Assembly: GCA_964445105.1 (NCBI GenBank)
Contig: CAYUJS010000026.1
Coordinates: forward strand, 1 to 25,605
Length of the DNA stretch: 25,605 nucleotides
Direction of reading: 5' to 3'
Origin: CAWBNS01 sp964445105
GTDB taxonomy: Bacteria > Chlamydiota > Chlamydiia > Chlamydiales > JAJFMA01
Shown: in pieces, positions 1-7,491 of the stretch
How positions within the stretch are numbered: the first letter of the stretch is position 1
Layout of the letters: every line of letters begins with the position of its first letter
Position numbers and translations under genes: made by a program
The notes under the pieces: generated by a model
What the model was told of the DNA's origin: nothing
Database searches by the model: none
What the model saw: the letters and a program-made list of their open reading frames with translations, nothing else

Positions 1-45
1 GCTCCCGAACTTGAAGAAATCGGCTTAACTAATGGGAAATTTTAA
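1..45 (+). CDS. Possible C-terminal tail of a gene entering from the left edge
   Basis: The first 14 codons read APELEEIGLTNGKF followed by TAA at 43-45, with no start inside the window. The composition looks like an ordinary protein C-terminus, but 14 codons are too few to name a family. It could be chance. Confidence 0.3.
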   Translation, partial: APELEEIGLTNGKF

Positions 46-366
46 TTAGAGGTTGATATAGCGAAGATATATCATAGACTGTATTAAACCGTAGCAGAAG
101 TAAATGGTGAGTCTCGAGCGTGGTGCCTAAATAGGGCATGCCATGATCCAACTGGGGGGGGGTGCGCCGGGTGACCGGTCCCTCTACCATCTGTTGCGAA
201 GGTATCGAAATTAGCCGTAAGCCGCTTTTTCGGTACACCTTATGCTTTGCAATTGCGCTTAATCGCCCCCCTGCAGGGGCGGTGTCTGGGCTACAGCAGG
301 CGCCAGAACCCACTTCAGTCGGGCGGATTCTGGCAGCGGTGGCCCAAACCCCGGAGAGAGCTCTTA
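46..366. other. Gene-free stretch with a G9 homopolymer
   Basis: No convincing gene is visible between the possible tail ending at 45 and the stop of the phospholipase-like gene at 367. Short open frames exist on both strands but look like chance. A run of nine G lies at 154-162. No RNA gene or clear hairpin with a T tract was seen. Confidence 0.4.
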
Positions 367-1392
367 CTAGGGTTCAATGAGCTCTGGTTTACAGGAATCT
401 GGGGCATTCAGTGGGTTGCAGCGCGCGGGATGTCCACCGGGGATTTCAAAAAAGTAGCTCGTTTCTGCTACTCGAGCTGGGAGATCTGTTGAAATGATCT
501 GTGCACCGCTGGCCAAGGCAGCCTGTGCGCGTATGTTATTTCCTTGTTTGGCTTGTGGGTCATCTAGCCCGCGTTCGTCGGCTCTAGTGCGTACCATAAA
601 CCCTTTTTTCACTAGAGTTTGGATATATTTTTCATTGCCGAGTGGATTGCCCACTTCGGTGTAGACCATATCGTATCTTGGTGGGGTGCTGCTCAGCAGC
701 TCGTCTGGGCTTGCTTTAAGCAGCATAAGTAGCTCCGACTGCCGCTTCTTAGACTTGGCATAAATTTTCTTGTTTAGGTCCGAAGAGTTCAAGACCAAGA
801 TGATCTTGCCGCGGGTCTTGTCAACGGTTGGCCAGCCATCCTTCTGTATGCGCTCGCGCAGCGAGGCGTAATTTCCGCGCAGTTCGCTAGGTTTATATAT
901 GTTATCAGTCCCTAAGGCGCTTTCGATGATATTTTCTAGCTCAGGGAAATGATTAGAGATGGGTTCTTCAAAATAATCGGAAGGATCGGAGCGGTCCTTG
1001 GGCTCGATGAGAAGCCACAGAGCTTCGTGCTGGGGGTTGTCGGCAGACCAGTCCCTAATTTCGACAAGGCAGCTGACCAGGTCAGCGCAGGTGGTCCCAT
1101 TGTCAATACCGGCTAGATGATAAACCGGGTACTGGCCGTTTCCGTAGTGGATATCTAATTCGATTTGGCGCACACCTTGTTTTTTAAGCTGCTCGCTAAG
1201 GGGCGCATGCGTGTAGTTCCAGTCGGTGATGTGGGTATCCAACGGCAGCCAATCTACCGGGCTATAGCCCTTGAGGATGTGGTAGCTGTTGTGCGTGCCC
1301 TTTAGCTGTATTTGGTTGATGCGGGGGCCCTCATTAGCATGAAGCAAACTAAGTGTAAATAAAGAGAAAATTACAATTAAATTTTTCATCAC
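367..1392 (-). CDS. Secreted Ca2+-dependent PI-PLC-like phosphodiesterase
   Basis: A 341-residue protein that resembles the calcium-dependent phosphoinositide phospholipase C family (TIM-barrel PLC-like phosphodiesterases). Residues 1-19 form a signal peptide: a Lys near the start, a hydrophobic core, then HA before the mature NEGP, so it is probably exported. The barrel begins with the family motif LKGTHNSYH (catalytic His34), followed by IELDIHY (Glu78, Asp80), His92, and an acidic IEPKD strand at 129-133. Likely action is cleavage of phosphodiester headgroups of host lipids; substrate is inferred from family only. Paired cysteines (102/108 and 325/334) suit a secreted fold. ATG codons at 1392 and 1389 are both possible; GAGG lies 5 or 8 bases upstream. 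It is divergent from hldD. Confidence 0.75.
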   Translation of the reverse strand: MMKNLIVIFSLFTLSLLHANEGPRINQIQLKGTHNSYHILKGYSPVDWLPLDTHITDWNYTHAPLSEQLKKQGVRQIELDIHYGNGQYPVYHLAGIDNGTTCADLVSCLVEIRDWSADNPQHEALWLLIEPKDRSDPSDYFEEPISNHFPELENIIESALGTDNIYKPSELRGNYASLRERIQKDGWPTVDKTRGKIILVLNSSDLNKKIYAKSKKRQSELLMLLKASPDELLSSTPPRYDMVYTEVGNPLGNEKYIQTLVKKGFMVRTRADERGLDDPQAKQGNNIRAQAALASGAQIISTDLPARVAETSYFFEIPGGHPARCNPLNAPDSCKPELIEP

Positions 1393-1425
1393 AGCCTCAT
1401 TTTTAATATAAATAGCACTATCTTA

Positions 1426-1454
1426 ATTTTAATAGTTAACGTAAATTTAGTAAA
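1426..1454 (-). promoter_or_regulatory. Candidate sigma70-like promoter for the PI-PLC-like gene
   Basis: On the minus strand TTTACT (1454-1449) is separated by 17 bases from TAAAAT (1431-1426), 4/6 and 5/6 matches to the consensus boxes, with the -10 box about 34 bases upstream of the start. The region is AT-rich, so a chance match is possible. Confidence 0.35.
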
Positions 1455-1497
1455 ATATTTGTTTAATGGTAATGTTTGTTTTTTCGGTTTGATCGCC

Positions 1498-1526
1498 TTG
1501 CGTTCTTTTCTTATTTTTGTTAAGAT
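1498..1526 (+). promoter_or_regulatory. Candidate promoter for hldD-hldE
   Basis: TTGCGT (1498-1503), a 17-base spacer and TAAGAT (1521-1526) lie just upstream of the GGAG ribosome site and the hldD ATG. Box matches are weak (3/6 and 4/6); spacing and position are the main support. Confidence 0.3.
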
Positions 1527-1552
1527 TTGTCGCTTACAGCGGAGAATAGACG

Positions 1553-2518
1553 ATGATGATTGTAACTGGTGCAGCTGGATTTATAGGATCTTGCCTGTTG
1601 AAGCACCTGAACGAGCAGGGAGAAGAGCGGCTGATTGCTGTAGACGATCTGGGGGTGGATGAGCGCTGGAAGAATTTAGTGGGCAAACGTTTTCTAGATC
1701 TTATCAATGTACAGCAGCTGCACGAGTGGCTCCAGGAACATCACTCAGAGATTAAAGCGATCATCCACTTGGGGGCCTGTTCTAGCACCACCGAGCGGAA
1801 CGCGGCGTATCTTTTAGAAAACAATTATGGCTATACGGTTCGGCTTGCAGAGCTTGCCTTGGGATACGGCATACGCTTTATTTATGCTTCTTCTGCGGCT
1901 ACCTACGGAGATGGCTCGCTTGGTTTTTCGGATTGTCATGAGCAGCTGGATAATCTTCGACCGCTAAATATGTATGGCTACTCGAAGCATCTCGTTGATC
2001 TTTGGATGAAGCGGCAAGGCGTTCTGGACCGTGTTGTCGGCTTAAAATATTTTAACGTTTACGGGCCTAACGAGCAGCACAAAGGTCGCATGGCTTCGGT
2101 GATTACTTCTATGGTGCCCGACGTGCAGGGGGAGGGGGTAATTCGTCTGTTTCGCTCTTCTGAGCCGAGCCGGTTTGCTGACGGGGATCAGCGGCGCGAT
2201 TTTCTCTACGTAAAAGATGCGGTTAGGATGACATCGGCCTTTTTAGGCAATGAAGCGGGGGGAATTTTCAACATTGGAACAGGAGTTCCTTCATCCTGGA
2301 ATGCGCTAGCGAGCGCTGTATTTTGCGCATTGGACAAGCCTGTTAACATAGCCTACATCGATATGCCTCCTGATCTGGCGGGAAAGTACCAAAACTATAC
2401 GTGTGCTGACATGGCGAAGACTAGACAAGCATTAGGGGATAAGGCAATGTGTAGCCCTCTAGAAGACAATGTGGGAGATTATGTGAACAACTATATATTA
2501 CCGGGCAAACTATGGTAA
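1553..2518 (+). CDS. hldD: ADP-L-glycero-D-manno-heptose 6-epimerase HldD (RfaD)
   Basis: Last enzyme of ADP-heptose synthesis: it epimerises ADP-D-glycero-D-manno-heptose to the L form used for the LPS inner core, using NADP(H) in the cytoplasm. The 321-residue length matches the family. An N-terminal Rossmann motif GAAGFIGS lies at residues 6-13, an SSAATYG segment at 113-119, and the short-chain dehydrogenase pair Tyr141/Lys145 in YGYSK. The substrate segment YFNVYGPNEQHKGRMAS is typical of HldD. The start is supported by GGAG 8 bases before ATG 1553; the next codon is also ATG. The stop overlaps the hldE start, so the two are translationally coupled and form a two-gene operon. Confidence 0.93.
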   Translation: MMIVTGAAGFIGSCLLKHLNEQGEERLIAVDDLGVDERWKNLVGKRFLDLINVQQLHEWLQEHHSEIKAIIHLGACSSTTERNAAYLLENNYGYTVRLAELALGYGIRFIYASSAATYGDGSLGFSDCHEQLDNLRPLNMYGYSKHLVDLWMKRQGVLDRVVGLKYFNVYGPNEQHKGRMASVITSMVPDVQGEGVIRLFRSSEPSRFADGDQRRDFLYVKDAVRMTSAFLGNEAGGIFNIGTGVPSSWNALASAVFCALDKPVNIAYIDMPPDLAGKYQNYTCADMAKTRQALGDKAMCSPLEDNVGDYVNNYILPGKLW

Positions 2519-3843
2519 GGTTGGTTGGTATGCTGAGCCGGATAGCCCCTGGCAAGGTGCTGGTTGCTGGCGATTTTTTACTGGACACCTACACGATTGG
2601 CAAAGTCAGCCGCATCTCGCCGGAAGCACCGGTAGCAGTGCTAAATGTAAATCGTGAAGAGCATCGCCCTGGCGGAGCTGGTAACGTCGTATTAAATCTT
2701 TTAGCACTGGGCATGCAAGTCAAAGCAGTCGGGCGTGTCGGTGCCGATAACTCGGGACATCTCCTGCGCCAAGCGCTGCGCTGCGATGGTGTTGACGTGT
2801 CACTCCTTGTTGAGCAGTCTGGCCATCCCACTCCTGTCAAAAATCGCATTATCGCTGAGAATCAGCAGCTAGTTAGAGTCGATCGCGAAGAGACGAGCGT
2901 ATTATCTCAAGAGCTGGAAGAGCATCTCATCAGCAGCCTTGGAGATGCTCTAGAAGGGGTCAAAATCATTGCTATCAGCGATTACGGGAAAGGATTTTTT
3001 AGCCCGCGTTTGTTGTCTACTCTGATCACAGAGGGCAGAGCGCGCGGAATTCCTGTTATTGTCGATCCCAAGGGCGTAGATTTTTCTAAGTACTCCGGCG
3101 CAACCATTATTAAGCCAAATCTAGCAGAGGCTTGGGCAGCGTCCGGCCTGCCGGTGGATAGCTCGCTAGAAAAAGTGGCAGAACGGGTTCTTGCACTAGC
3201 TAATGCAGATGTACTGATGATTACTCGATCGGAAGATGGTATTTCGCTATTTTTCCGCTCTGGGCGACGCGAGGACTTCCCCGTTCAGGTGCGCGAAATC
3301 AAGGATGTTACGGGGGCCGGCGACACGGTGTTGGCTATACTGGCCTGTGCGCTGGCCAGTGGCTTAACGATTTCTGAAGCGACACAGCTTTCAAATGTGG
3401 CTGCGGGTATAGCCGTTGAACGCTTCGGGTGTGCACAAATCTCTATTGCCGATTTGGCGCAGCGGTTCCTGGAGTTTGACGTGGGAAATAAAATATTCGA
3501 TGAGGAGCATCTGTTCGCCTTACAGCATGCTCTTACTGGAAAGCAGTTGGCGGTTGTGGGCTTGGATTCCGCAGATGGGCTGTCGGCTGCTACTTTTGCG
3601 CACCTGCGCAAGCTTTCAGCCCGGGAGGGCTGGGCTGTACTGGTCTATTTGCGCGATACAGAGCTTAACCCTGACCTGGTGGAGCTGCTCATCTCGCTGC
3701 GTGATGTTGCCTTCATTGTGCTTCGGAGCGATAGTTTGAAGCACCTCTGCGCCTCAATCGAACCGGATGAAGTGTTTGTGGTGGAAGGCGAAATTTTACG
3801 CAGCTTATCGCATACGCTAGATTTAGTTACGGCTATGAAGTAA
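2512..3843 (+). CDS. hldE: HldE-type heptose-7-phosphate kinase with degenerate adenylyltransferase domain
   Basis: A PfkB-family kinase of the HldE/RfaE type that makes D-glycero-beta-D-manno-heptose 1,7-bisphosphate for ADP-heptose synthesis. The kinase domain, about residues 12-320, is complete: SRISPEAPVAVL, the RPGGAGNVV substrate loop, DPKGVDF, KPNLAE and the catalytic DVTGAGDT with Asp271. Residues about 326-443 occupy the place of the adenylyltransferase domain, but the TNGCFD..HxGH nucleotide-binding segment is replaced by VGLDSADGLSAATFAHL, and the SxTxII motif near the end is absent. The domain is also shorter than usual (about 118 against about 150 residues). The frame is intact. 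ATG 2512 overlaps the hldD stop; ATG 2530 with AAGG upstream is an alternative start. Confidence 0.88.
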   Translation: MVRLVGMLSRIAPGKVLVAGDFLLDTYTIGKVSRISPEAPVAVLNVNREEHRPGGAGNVVLNLLALGMQVKAVGRVGADNSGHLLRQALRCDGVDVSLLVEQSGHPTPVKNRIIAENQQLVRVDREETSVLSQELEEHLISSLGDALEGVKIIAISDYGKGFFSPRLLSTLITEGRARGIPVIVDPKGVDFSKYSGATIIKPNLAEAWAASGLPVDSSLEKVAERVLALANADVLMITRSEDGISLFFRSGRREDFPVQVREIKDVTGAGDTVLAILACALASGLTISEATQLSNVAAGIAVERFGCAQISIADLAQRFLEFDVGNKIFDEEHLFALQHALTGKQLAVVGLDSADGLSAATFAHLRKLSAREGWAVLVYLRDTELNPDLVELLISLRDVAFIVLRSDSLKHLCASIEPDEVFVVEGEILRSLSHTLDLVTAMK

Positions 3844-3862
3844 AAGAATAAATATTTTGCAT

Positions 3863-3892
3863 TTGAGGCAATCGGCGATTTTATGGTAGAAT
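3863..3892 (+). promoter_or_regulatory. Candidate promoter for brnQ
   Basis: TTGAGG (3863-3868), an 18-base spacer and TAGAAT (3887-3892, 5/6) lie about 37 bases upstream of ATG 3929. This suggests brnQ is transcribed separately from hldDE. Confidence 0.4.
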
Positions 3893-3928
3893 CATTTGCA
3901 TCTAATAACTTTTTTGATGGTGAGCATA

Positions 3929-5059
3929 ATGTCCACAATTAATTCGGAGGAAAAGCAGAAACCCTGGCTGATTGGGCTGGCGCTTTTCTCAATGTTCTTT
4001 GGCGCGGGTAACCTGATATTTCCGCTAGCCGTTGGACAGTTCGCCCAGGCACACTATTTGTTCGCTTGTTTAGGTTTTTGTTTGACTGCCGTCTTGATCC
4101 CGTTTATGGGCGTTATTGCTATTGTCATGTATCAAGGCAGTTATCGAGATTTTTTTGGCGTTTTTGGCAAATCGGTCGGGTTTGTGCTCATTCTTATCCT
4201 ATTAATCGTATGGATCCCTGCTGGCTCGGCCCCCCGATGTATCACGCTATCCTATGGCGCGGCCAAGCACTATTTGGGTGAGATACCTCTATGGTTGTTC
4301 AGTACCCTATACACGGCCATGATTTTTGCGATGACTTACCGTAAAAGCGGGGTTATCAACCTGCTTGGCCGCTACCTTACCCCCACACTTTTGGTGTTTT
4401 TATCCCTCGTATTTACTGTAGGCCTCTATACTTCTCCCGGATTTGACCCGGTGCAGCCTACCACAGCAACAGCTGCTTTTGCCGAAGGCTTGTCAGAAGG
4501 TTACAATACCCAAGACCTGATTGCTGCCTTCTTTTTTTCCGCTTCTATTATAGGCATTCTGACGCATCAAGGCGAGGCGAACCCACTAAAAGACAATAGA
4601 GCGGCATTAAGGCTGGCTCTAAAAGCTAGCATCATCGGCATCTCGCTGCTGGGAATTGTTTATTTAGGCCTTCTGTACCTCGCTGCAGCACATGCGTCGG
4701 TTTTGGAAGGGTTGTCAAAAGACCTCCTTCTGCCCACATTGGTGCGGGTGCTACTGGGTAATCATCTAGGGTTCTTTGCGTCTGTAGCTATTATCCTGGC
4801 TTGCGTAACAACCTCAGTGGCCCTGGCGCTGGTTTTTACGGATTTTCTGCGTTTTAGCGTTTTTCATAAAAAAATCAGCCACGAGCTGGCTCTCGGGATT
4901 ACTTCCACCCTTACCTTTATGACGTCTCTTACAGGTTTTTCTGGGGTATCTGCTATCCTGAGCACCACGATGATGTACGCTTATCCAACCCTAATCGTTA
5001 TGATTTTGTTTAATTGTGGCGGCAAATTCTTGACAGGTTATCTAAAAAAATGGAGATAG
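3929..5059 (+). CDS. brnQ: Branched-chain amino acid transporter BrnQ (LIVCS family)
   Basis: An inner-membrane cation-coupled carrier for leucine, isoleucine and valine. The hallmark N-terminal segment FSMFFGAGNLIFPLAVGQF begins about 20 residues in, and about ten or more hydrophobic helices follow along the 376 residues, somewhat shorter than the usual 430. The first ORF codon is a TTG at 3896, and an ATG occurs at 3917. ATG 3929 is preferred because GGTGAG lies just upstream and the protein then begins with a hydrophilic MSTINSEEKQKP tail, as usual for the family. Uptake of branched-chain amino acids would suit an organism that depends on a host for them, but auxotrophy cannot be judged here. 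Confidence 0.88.
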   Translation: MSTINSEEKQKPWLIGLALFSMFFGAGNLIFPLAVGQFAQAHYLFACLGFCLTAVLIPFMGVIAIVMYQGSYRDFFGVFGKSVGFVLILILLIVWIPAGSAPRCITLSYGAAKHYLGEIPLWLFSTLYTAMIFAMTYRKSGVINLLGRYLTPTLLVFLSLVFTVGLYTSPGFDPVQPTTATAAFAEGLSEGYNTQDLIAAFFFSASIIGILTHQGEANPLKDNRAALRLALKASIIGISLLGIVYLGLLYLAAAHASVLEGLSKDLLLPTLVRVLLGNHLGFFASVAIILACVTTSVALALVFTDFLRFSVFHKKISHELALGITSTLTFMTSLTGFSGVSAILSTTMMYAYPTLIVMILFNCGGKFLTGYLKKWR

Positions 5060-5122
5060 CTTCCTAGTGCGCTGAGATAATATGATTTATAGTTACAGTA
5101 TTTAATTGGAGTAGCTTTTTTT

Positions 5123-5194
5123 GCCGGTTTAGCTTAATGGTAGAGCATCGATATCGTTAGTCGCAAGGAGTAGGTTCGATTCCTACGGCCGGCT
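5123..5194 (+). tRNA. tRNA-Thr (CGT anticodon), with an irregular anticodon arm
   Basis: A 72-base cloverleaf can be drawn. The acceptor stem is GCCGGTT/GGCCGGC with two G-T pairs, the D arm GCTT-AATGGTA-GAGC, and the T arm GTAGG-TTCGATT-CCTAC, with T as discriminator and no encoded CCA. The anticodon loop is ATCGTTA, giving CGT (reads ACG, threonine); the GCCGG acceptor agrees with threonine tRNAs. The anticodon stem TCGAT/GTCGC has one T-C mismatch at its outer pair and a T-G pair at the loop. Position 32 is A and position 37 is T, where threonine tRNAs normally have a pyrimidine and A. It may be functional or decaying. Confidence 0.75.
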
Positions 5195-5222
5195 TTAACT
5201 CCCAATAAGAGACACAACCTAC

Positions 5223-5948
5223 ATGACTGTAGAAAGAGCGCAGAGCCTTTTGGACCACACTCTCTACACAGGCGGCCATTTTATGATGACCCCGCAAGGT
5301 CCCCACCTCAATGCAGGGACCATCCAGTCTTTTCAGCAGGCAGCTTTCTACTGCGCCAAAGCAAAAAAAAAATATAAAAATGTTGGCCTGGGGCTGTTGA
5401 TTAATGATCTCGGGACTGTTTGTTCGTCAGCGGGGTGTTCGGTTCACGGCCCGATTCAAGGGGAGATAGCTCTGCCGACTCAATATCTCGAAATAATGCA
5501 CGAGGTGGGTATTGCCCCAAGCACGTTGAAAATTTTCAGAGAAAAGCACATTAGAAACCGAGCCAAGAAACTTCTACACAAAGAACTAGGGCGAAATAAA
5601 AATATTTTATATGTGGAAGGCGGCTATGTCTATCAAGAGCCGGCGCGCACAGCGGCCATTATCTTAACACGCCAAAGCTGCGAAGATAAGTACGGCATTC
5701 CCGCCTGCCCTTTAATCATGAGCGCCTACTCTATCGAACAGCAGCGCTTGGGCTTTAAATCCAGCATCAATTTTTATTATGTCGGGAAAGACAACTATTT
5801 GAATGTCACCAACCCCTATATAATTGAAAAAGGCAGTTATCTGGCCGAAAGCTTTGGCTTAAAATTTAAAACTAAAAATATATATTTGTTTGACGATGGT
5901 TCAGTGAGCACCTCAATGGGAGTGCAGGATGATCTATTTAGACAATAA
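5223..5948 (+). CDS. Unknown protein overlapping and upstream of the cysteine desulfurase gene
   Basis: A 241-residue protein that I do not recognise. It has no signal peptide or clear membrane segment. It carries cysteines in YCAK (44), VCSSAGCSVHGP (67, 72), SCEDKYGIPAC (153, 162) and nearby histidines, an arrangement that could bind a metal or sulfur but is not a named motif. A basic stretch lies at 106-121. Its last 20 bases overlap the start of the IscS-type gene, so the two are probably co-translated and may act together in sulfur handling; that is inference from position only. The ATG at 5223 follows only a weak purine stretch. Confidence 0.65.
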   Translation: MTVERAQSLLDHTLYTGGHFMMTPQGPHLNAGTIQSFQQAAFYCAKAKKKYKNVGLGLLINDLGTVCSSAGCSVHGPIQGEIALPTQYLEIMHEVGIAPSTLKIFREKHIRNRAKKLLHKELGRNKNILYVEGGYVYQEPARTAAIILTRQSCEDKYGIPACPLIMSAYSIEQQRLGFKSSINFYYVGKDNYLNVTNPYIIEKGSYLAESFGLKFKTKNIYLFDDGSVSTSMGVQDDLFRQ

Positions 5949-7089
5949 CGCAACCACGTCGGTAGACCCTGGGGTCTTCGAAGCGATGCGACCCTATTTC
6001 TGCGAATGTTACGCAAATCCTTCAGCGGTCCATTCATTCGGTGTTGGGGTGAGGGGCAAGGTCGAAGAAATGCGGAAGCTGATTGCTGAGCGCTTAAACT
6101 GTGAACCAGACGAAATTGTTTTTACCAGCTCGGGTTCAGAAGCGAATAGCCTATGCCTAAAAGGCTATGCCTTTGCTAATCACCAGCGGGGCAATCACAT
6201 CATTACCTCTCAGATAGAGCATGCTTCTATCTTAAACACCTGCGCGTTTTTGGAAAAAGAGGGTTTTAGGGTTACCTACCTTCCGGTAGACAAAGCGGGA
6301 TTTGTGTCAGCGGAGGCCCTTCAAAAAGCACTGACGCGAGATACTCTCTTGATTTCGATTGGACACGCAAATAATGAAATAGGGACGATTCAACCACTCA
6401 AAGAGCTTCTACAGGCAAGCGCAGGTATTGCCTTTCACTCGGATGCTATACAAAGCTTTCTTAAAGTCGATTTTGACACCCGGGAGCTACCTCTCAGCCT
6501 CGCTTCCTTTTCAGGGCACAAATTCCATGCCCCCAAAGGGTGTGGGTTCATTTTTAAACGCAAAGGCGTCTCTCTAACCGCCCAGATACAAGGCGGCGGC
6601 CAGGAAGGAAATTTGCGAGCGGGCACTGAAAATGTACCTTCGATCATCGGACTTGGCAAGGCGATTGAAAACTTTGACGAACGTCATATCGCTTCCATGA
6701 AAGAACTGCAAAAGTATCTGCTTGTTAACCTGAGCTGCATCCCCGGCGTCAGAATTAACGGGCCTGAAAATCTCGCCCAAAGATTGTGTAGCAACGTCAA
6801 CTTCAGCTACGAGGCTTTGGAAGGAGAAACTATTTTACATTTTCTATCTGCACATGGCATTTGCGTCTCCACCGGCTCTGCCTGCCACGCTAGGCAGTCC
6901 ACCATTTCGCATGTGTTAAGCGCGATCAAATGCCCTGCCCGTTTTATCCATGGCAACGTGCGAGTGGGCCTATCCAAATATACGTCTAAGAGCGAGATTG
7001 ATTTTTTTCTGAGCACACTGCGTGTGATTCTCCTTAGCAAAGTCCCTTGCCGCTTGCAGCCAATGCGACATGAAGCCCTTTTCTCTTGA
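5929..7089 (+). CDS. iscS: Cysteine desulfurase, NifS/IscS family
   Basis: A PLP enzyme that removes sulfur from L-cysteine as an enzyme persulfide for Fe-S clusters or thiolated tRNA. All core residues are visible in the 386-residue product: YLDNNATT at the N-terminus, SSGSEANS (68-75), His98 in IEHAS, Asp172 and Gln175 in HSDAIQS, the PLP lysine Lys198 in SFSGHKFHAPKG, the GGGQEGNLRAGTEN loop, and the persulfide cysteine Cys319 in STGSACHARQS. The SACHA sequence differs from the usual SACTS or SACSS. The start at 5929 is inside the preceding gene, with GGGAG just upstream. No scaffold (IscU) gene follows, so NifS or IscS is a family call and the partner is unknown. Confidence 0.9.
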   Translation: MIYLDNNATTSVDPGVFEAMRPYFCECYANPSAVHSFGVGVRGKVEEMRKLIAERLNCEPDEIVFTSSGSEANSLCLKGYAFANHQRGNHIITSQIEHASILNTCAFLEKEGFRVTYLPVDKAGFVSAEALQKALTRDTLLISIGHANNEIGTIQPLKELLQASAGIAFHSDAIQSFLKVDFDTRELPLSLASFSGHKFHAPKGCGFIFKRKGVSLTAQIQGGGQEGNLRAGTENVPSIIGLGKAIENFDERHIASMKELQKYLLVNLSCIPGVRINGPENLAQRLCSNVNFSYEALEGETILHFLSAHGICVSTGSACHARQSTISHVLSAIKCPARFIHGNVRVGLSKYTSKSEIDFFLSTLRVILLSKVPCRLQPMRHEALFS

Positions 7090-7111
7090 GTAGCGAATGT
7101 TGATCCAACGC

Positions 7112-7384
7112 CTAGCGCGCTGGCGAATGCCCTTCCTCATCTATCCATTTTGAAGCGTGCTTTTCTTGTTTGCTGGCCCAATCTTTTGTGAGTTGATAAC
7201 CAGAGCTTATGAGATCAAAGCACCTCGCTTTGATGAAAGCCTCATAGAGCAGAGGGTCGTCGCGTTTTATGGTTGATTGCCCTCCGAATTCGTGCCTTAC
7301 CAAAGGAGGGATCCTGATCCCTCTTAAGTCAATAATATTTTTGTCTATGATCTTGATTTCTCTCAGTCCTACGATAGCTATCAA
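7112..7384 (-). CDS. Small unknown ORF, TTG start; perhaps the 3' part of a split gene
   Basis: A 90-residue product, not recognised, with protein-like composition (a basic Ile-rich start, then PPLVRHEFGGQ and a charged C-terminus). The only start in the frame is TTG 7384. The frame stays open upstream to a TGA at 7499-7501 and there reads QLAPYPSRYLKEIATNS and onward to FRVATRKGLL, which also looks like protein. No ATG, GTG or TTG lies in that extension. The extension overlaps the end of the preceding 152-residue ORF in another frame, so a frameshift may have split one longer gene. Confidence 0.4.
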   Translation of the reverse strand: MIAIVGLREIKIIDKNIIDLRGIRIPPLVRHEFGGQSTIKRDDPLLYEAFIKARCFDLISSGYQLTKDWASKQEKHASKWIDEEGHSPAR

Positions 7385-7491
7385 GAGGCCCTTTCGAGTA
7401 GCAACTCTAAAAGGAGCTTCGAGGATTTTAGCAAATATCGCCCCTATACTGTTCGTGGCAATTTCCTTTAGATACCTAGATGGATAAGGTG

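Noticed and set aside
162..492. Two plus-strand open frames (72 and 81 codons)
   Set aside because: They overlap each other and partly run antisense to the PI-PLC-like gene; no recognisable motif or ribosome site.
3285..3938. Several 97-108 codon frames on both strands within hldE
   Set aside because: They are shadows of the well-supported hldE frame.
7390..7414. Interrupted inverted repeat CCTTT..GAGT/ACTC..AAAGG as a terminator
   Set aside because: It lies inside a minus-strand coding-like frame and has no following T tract.
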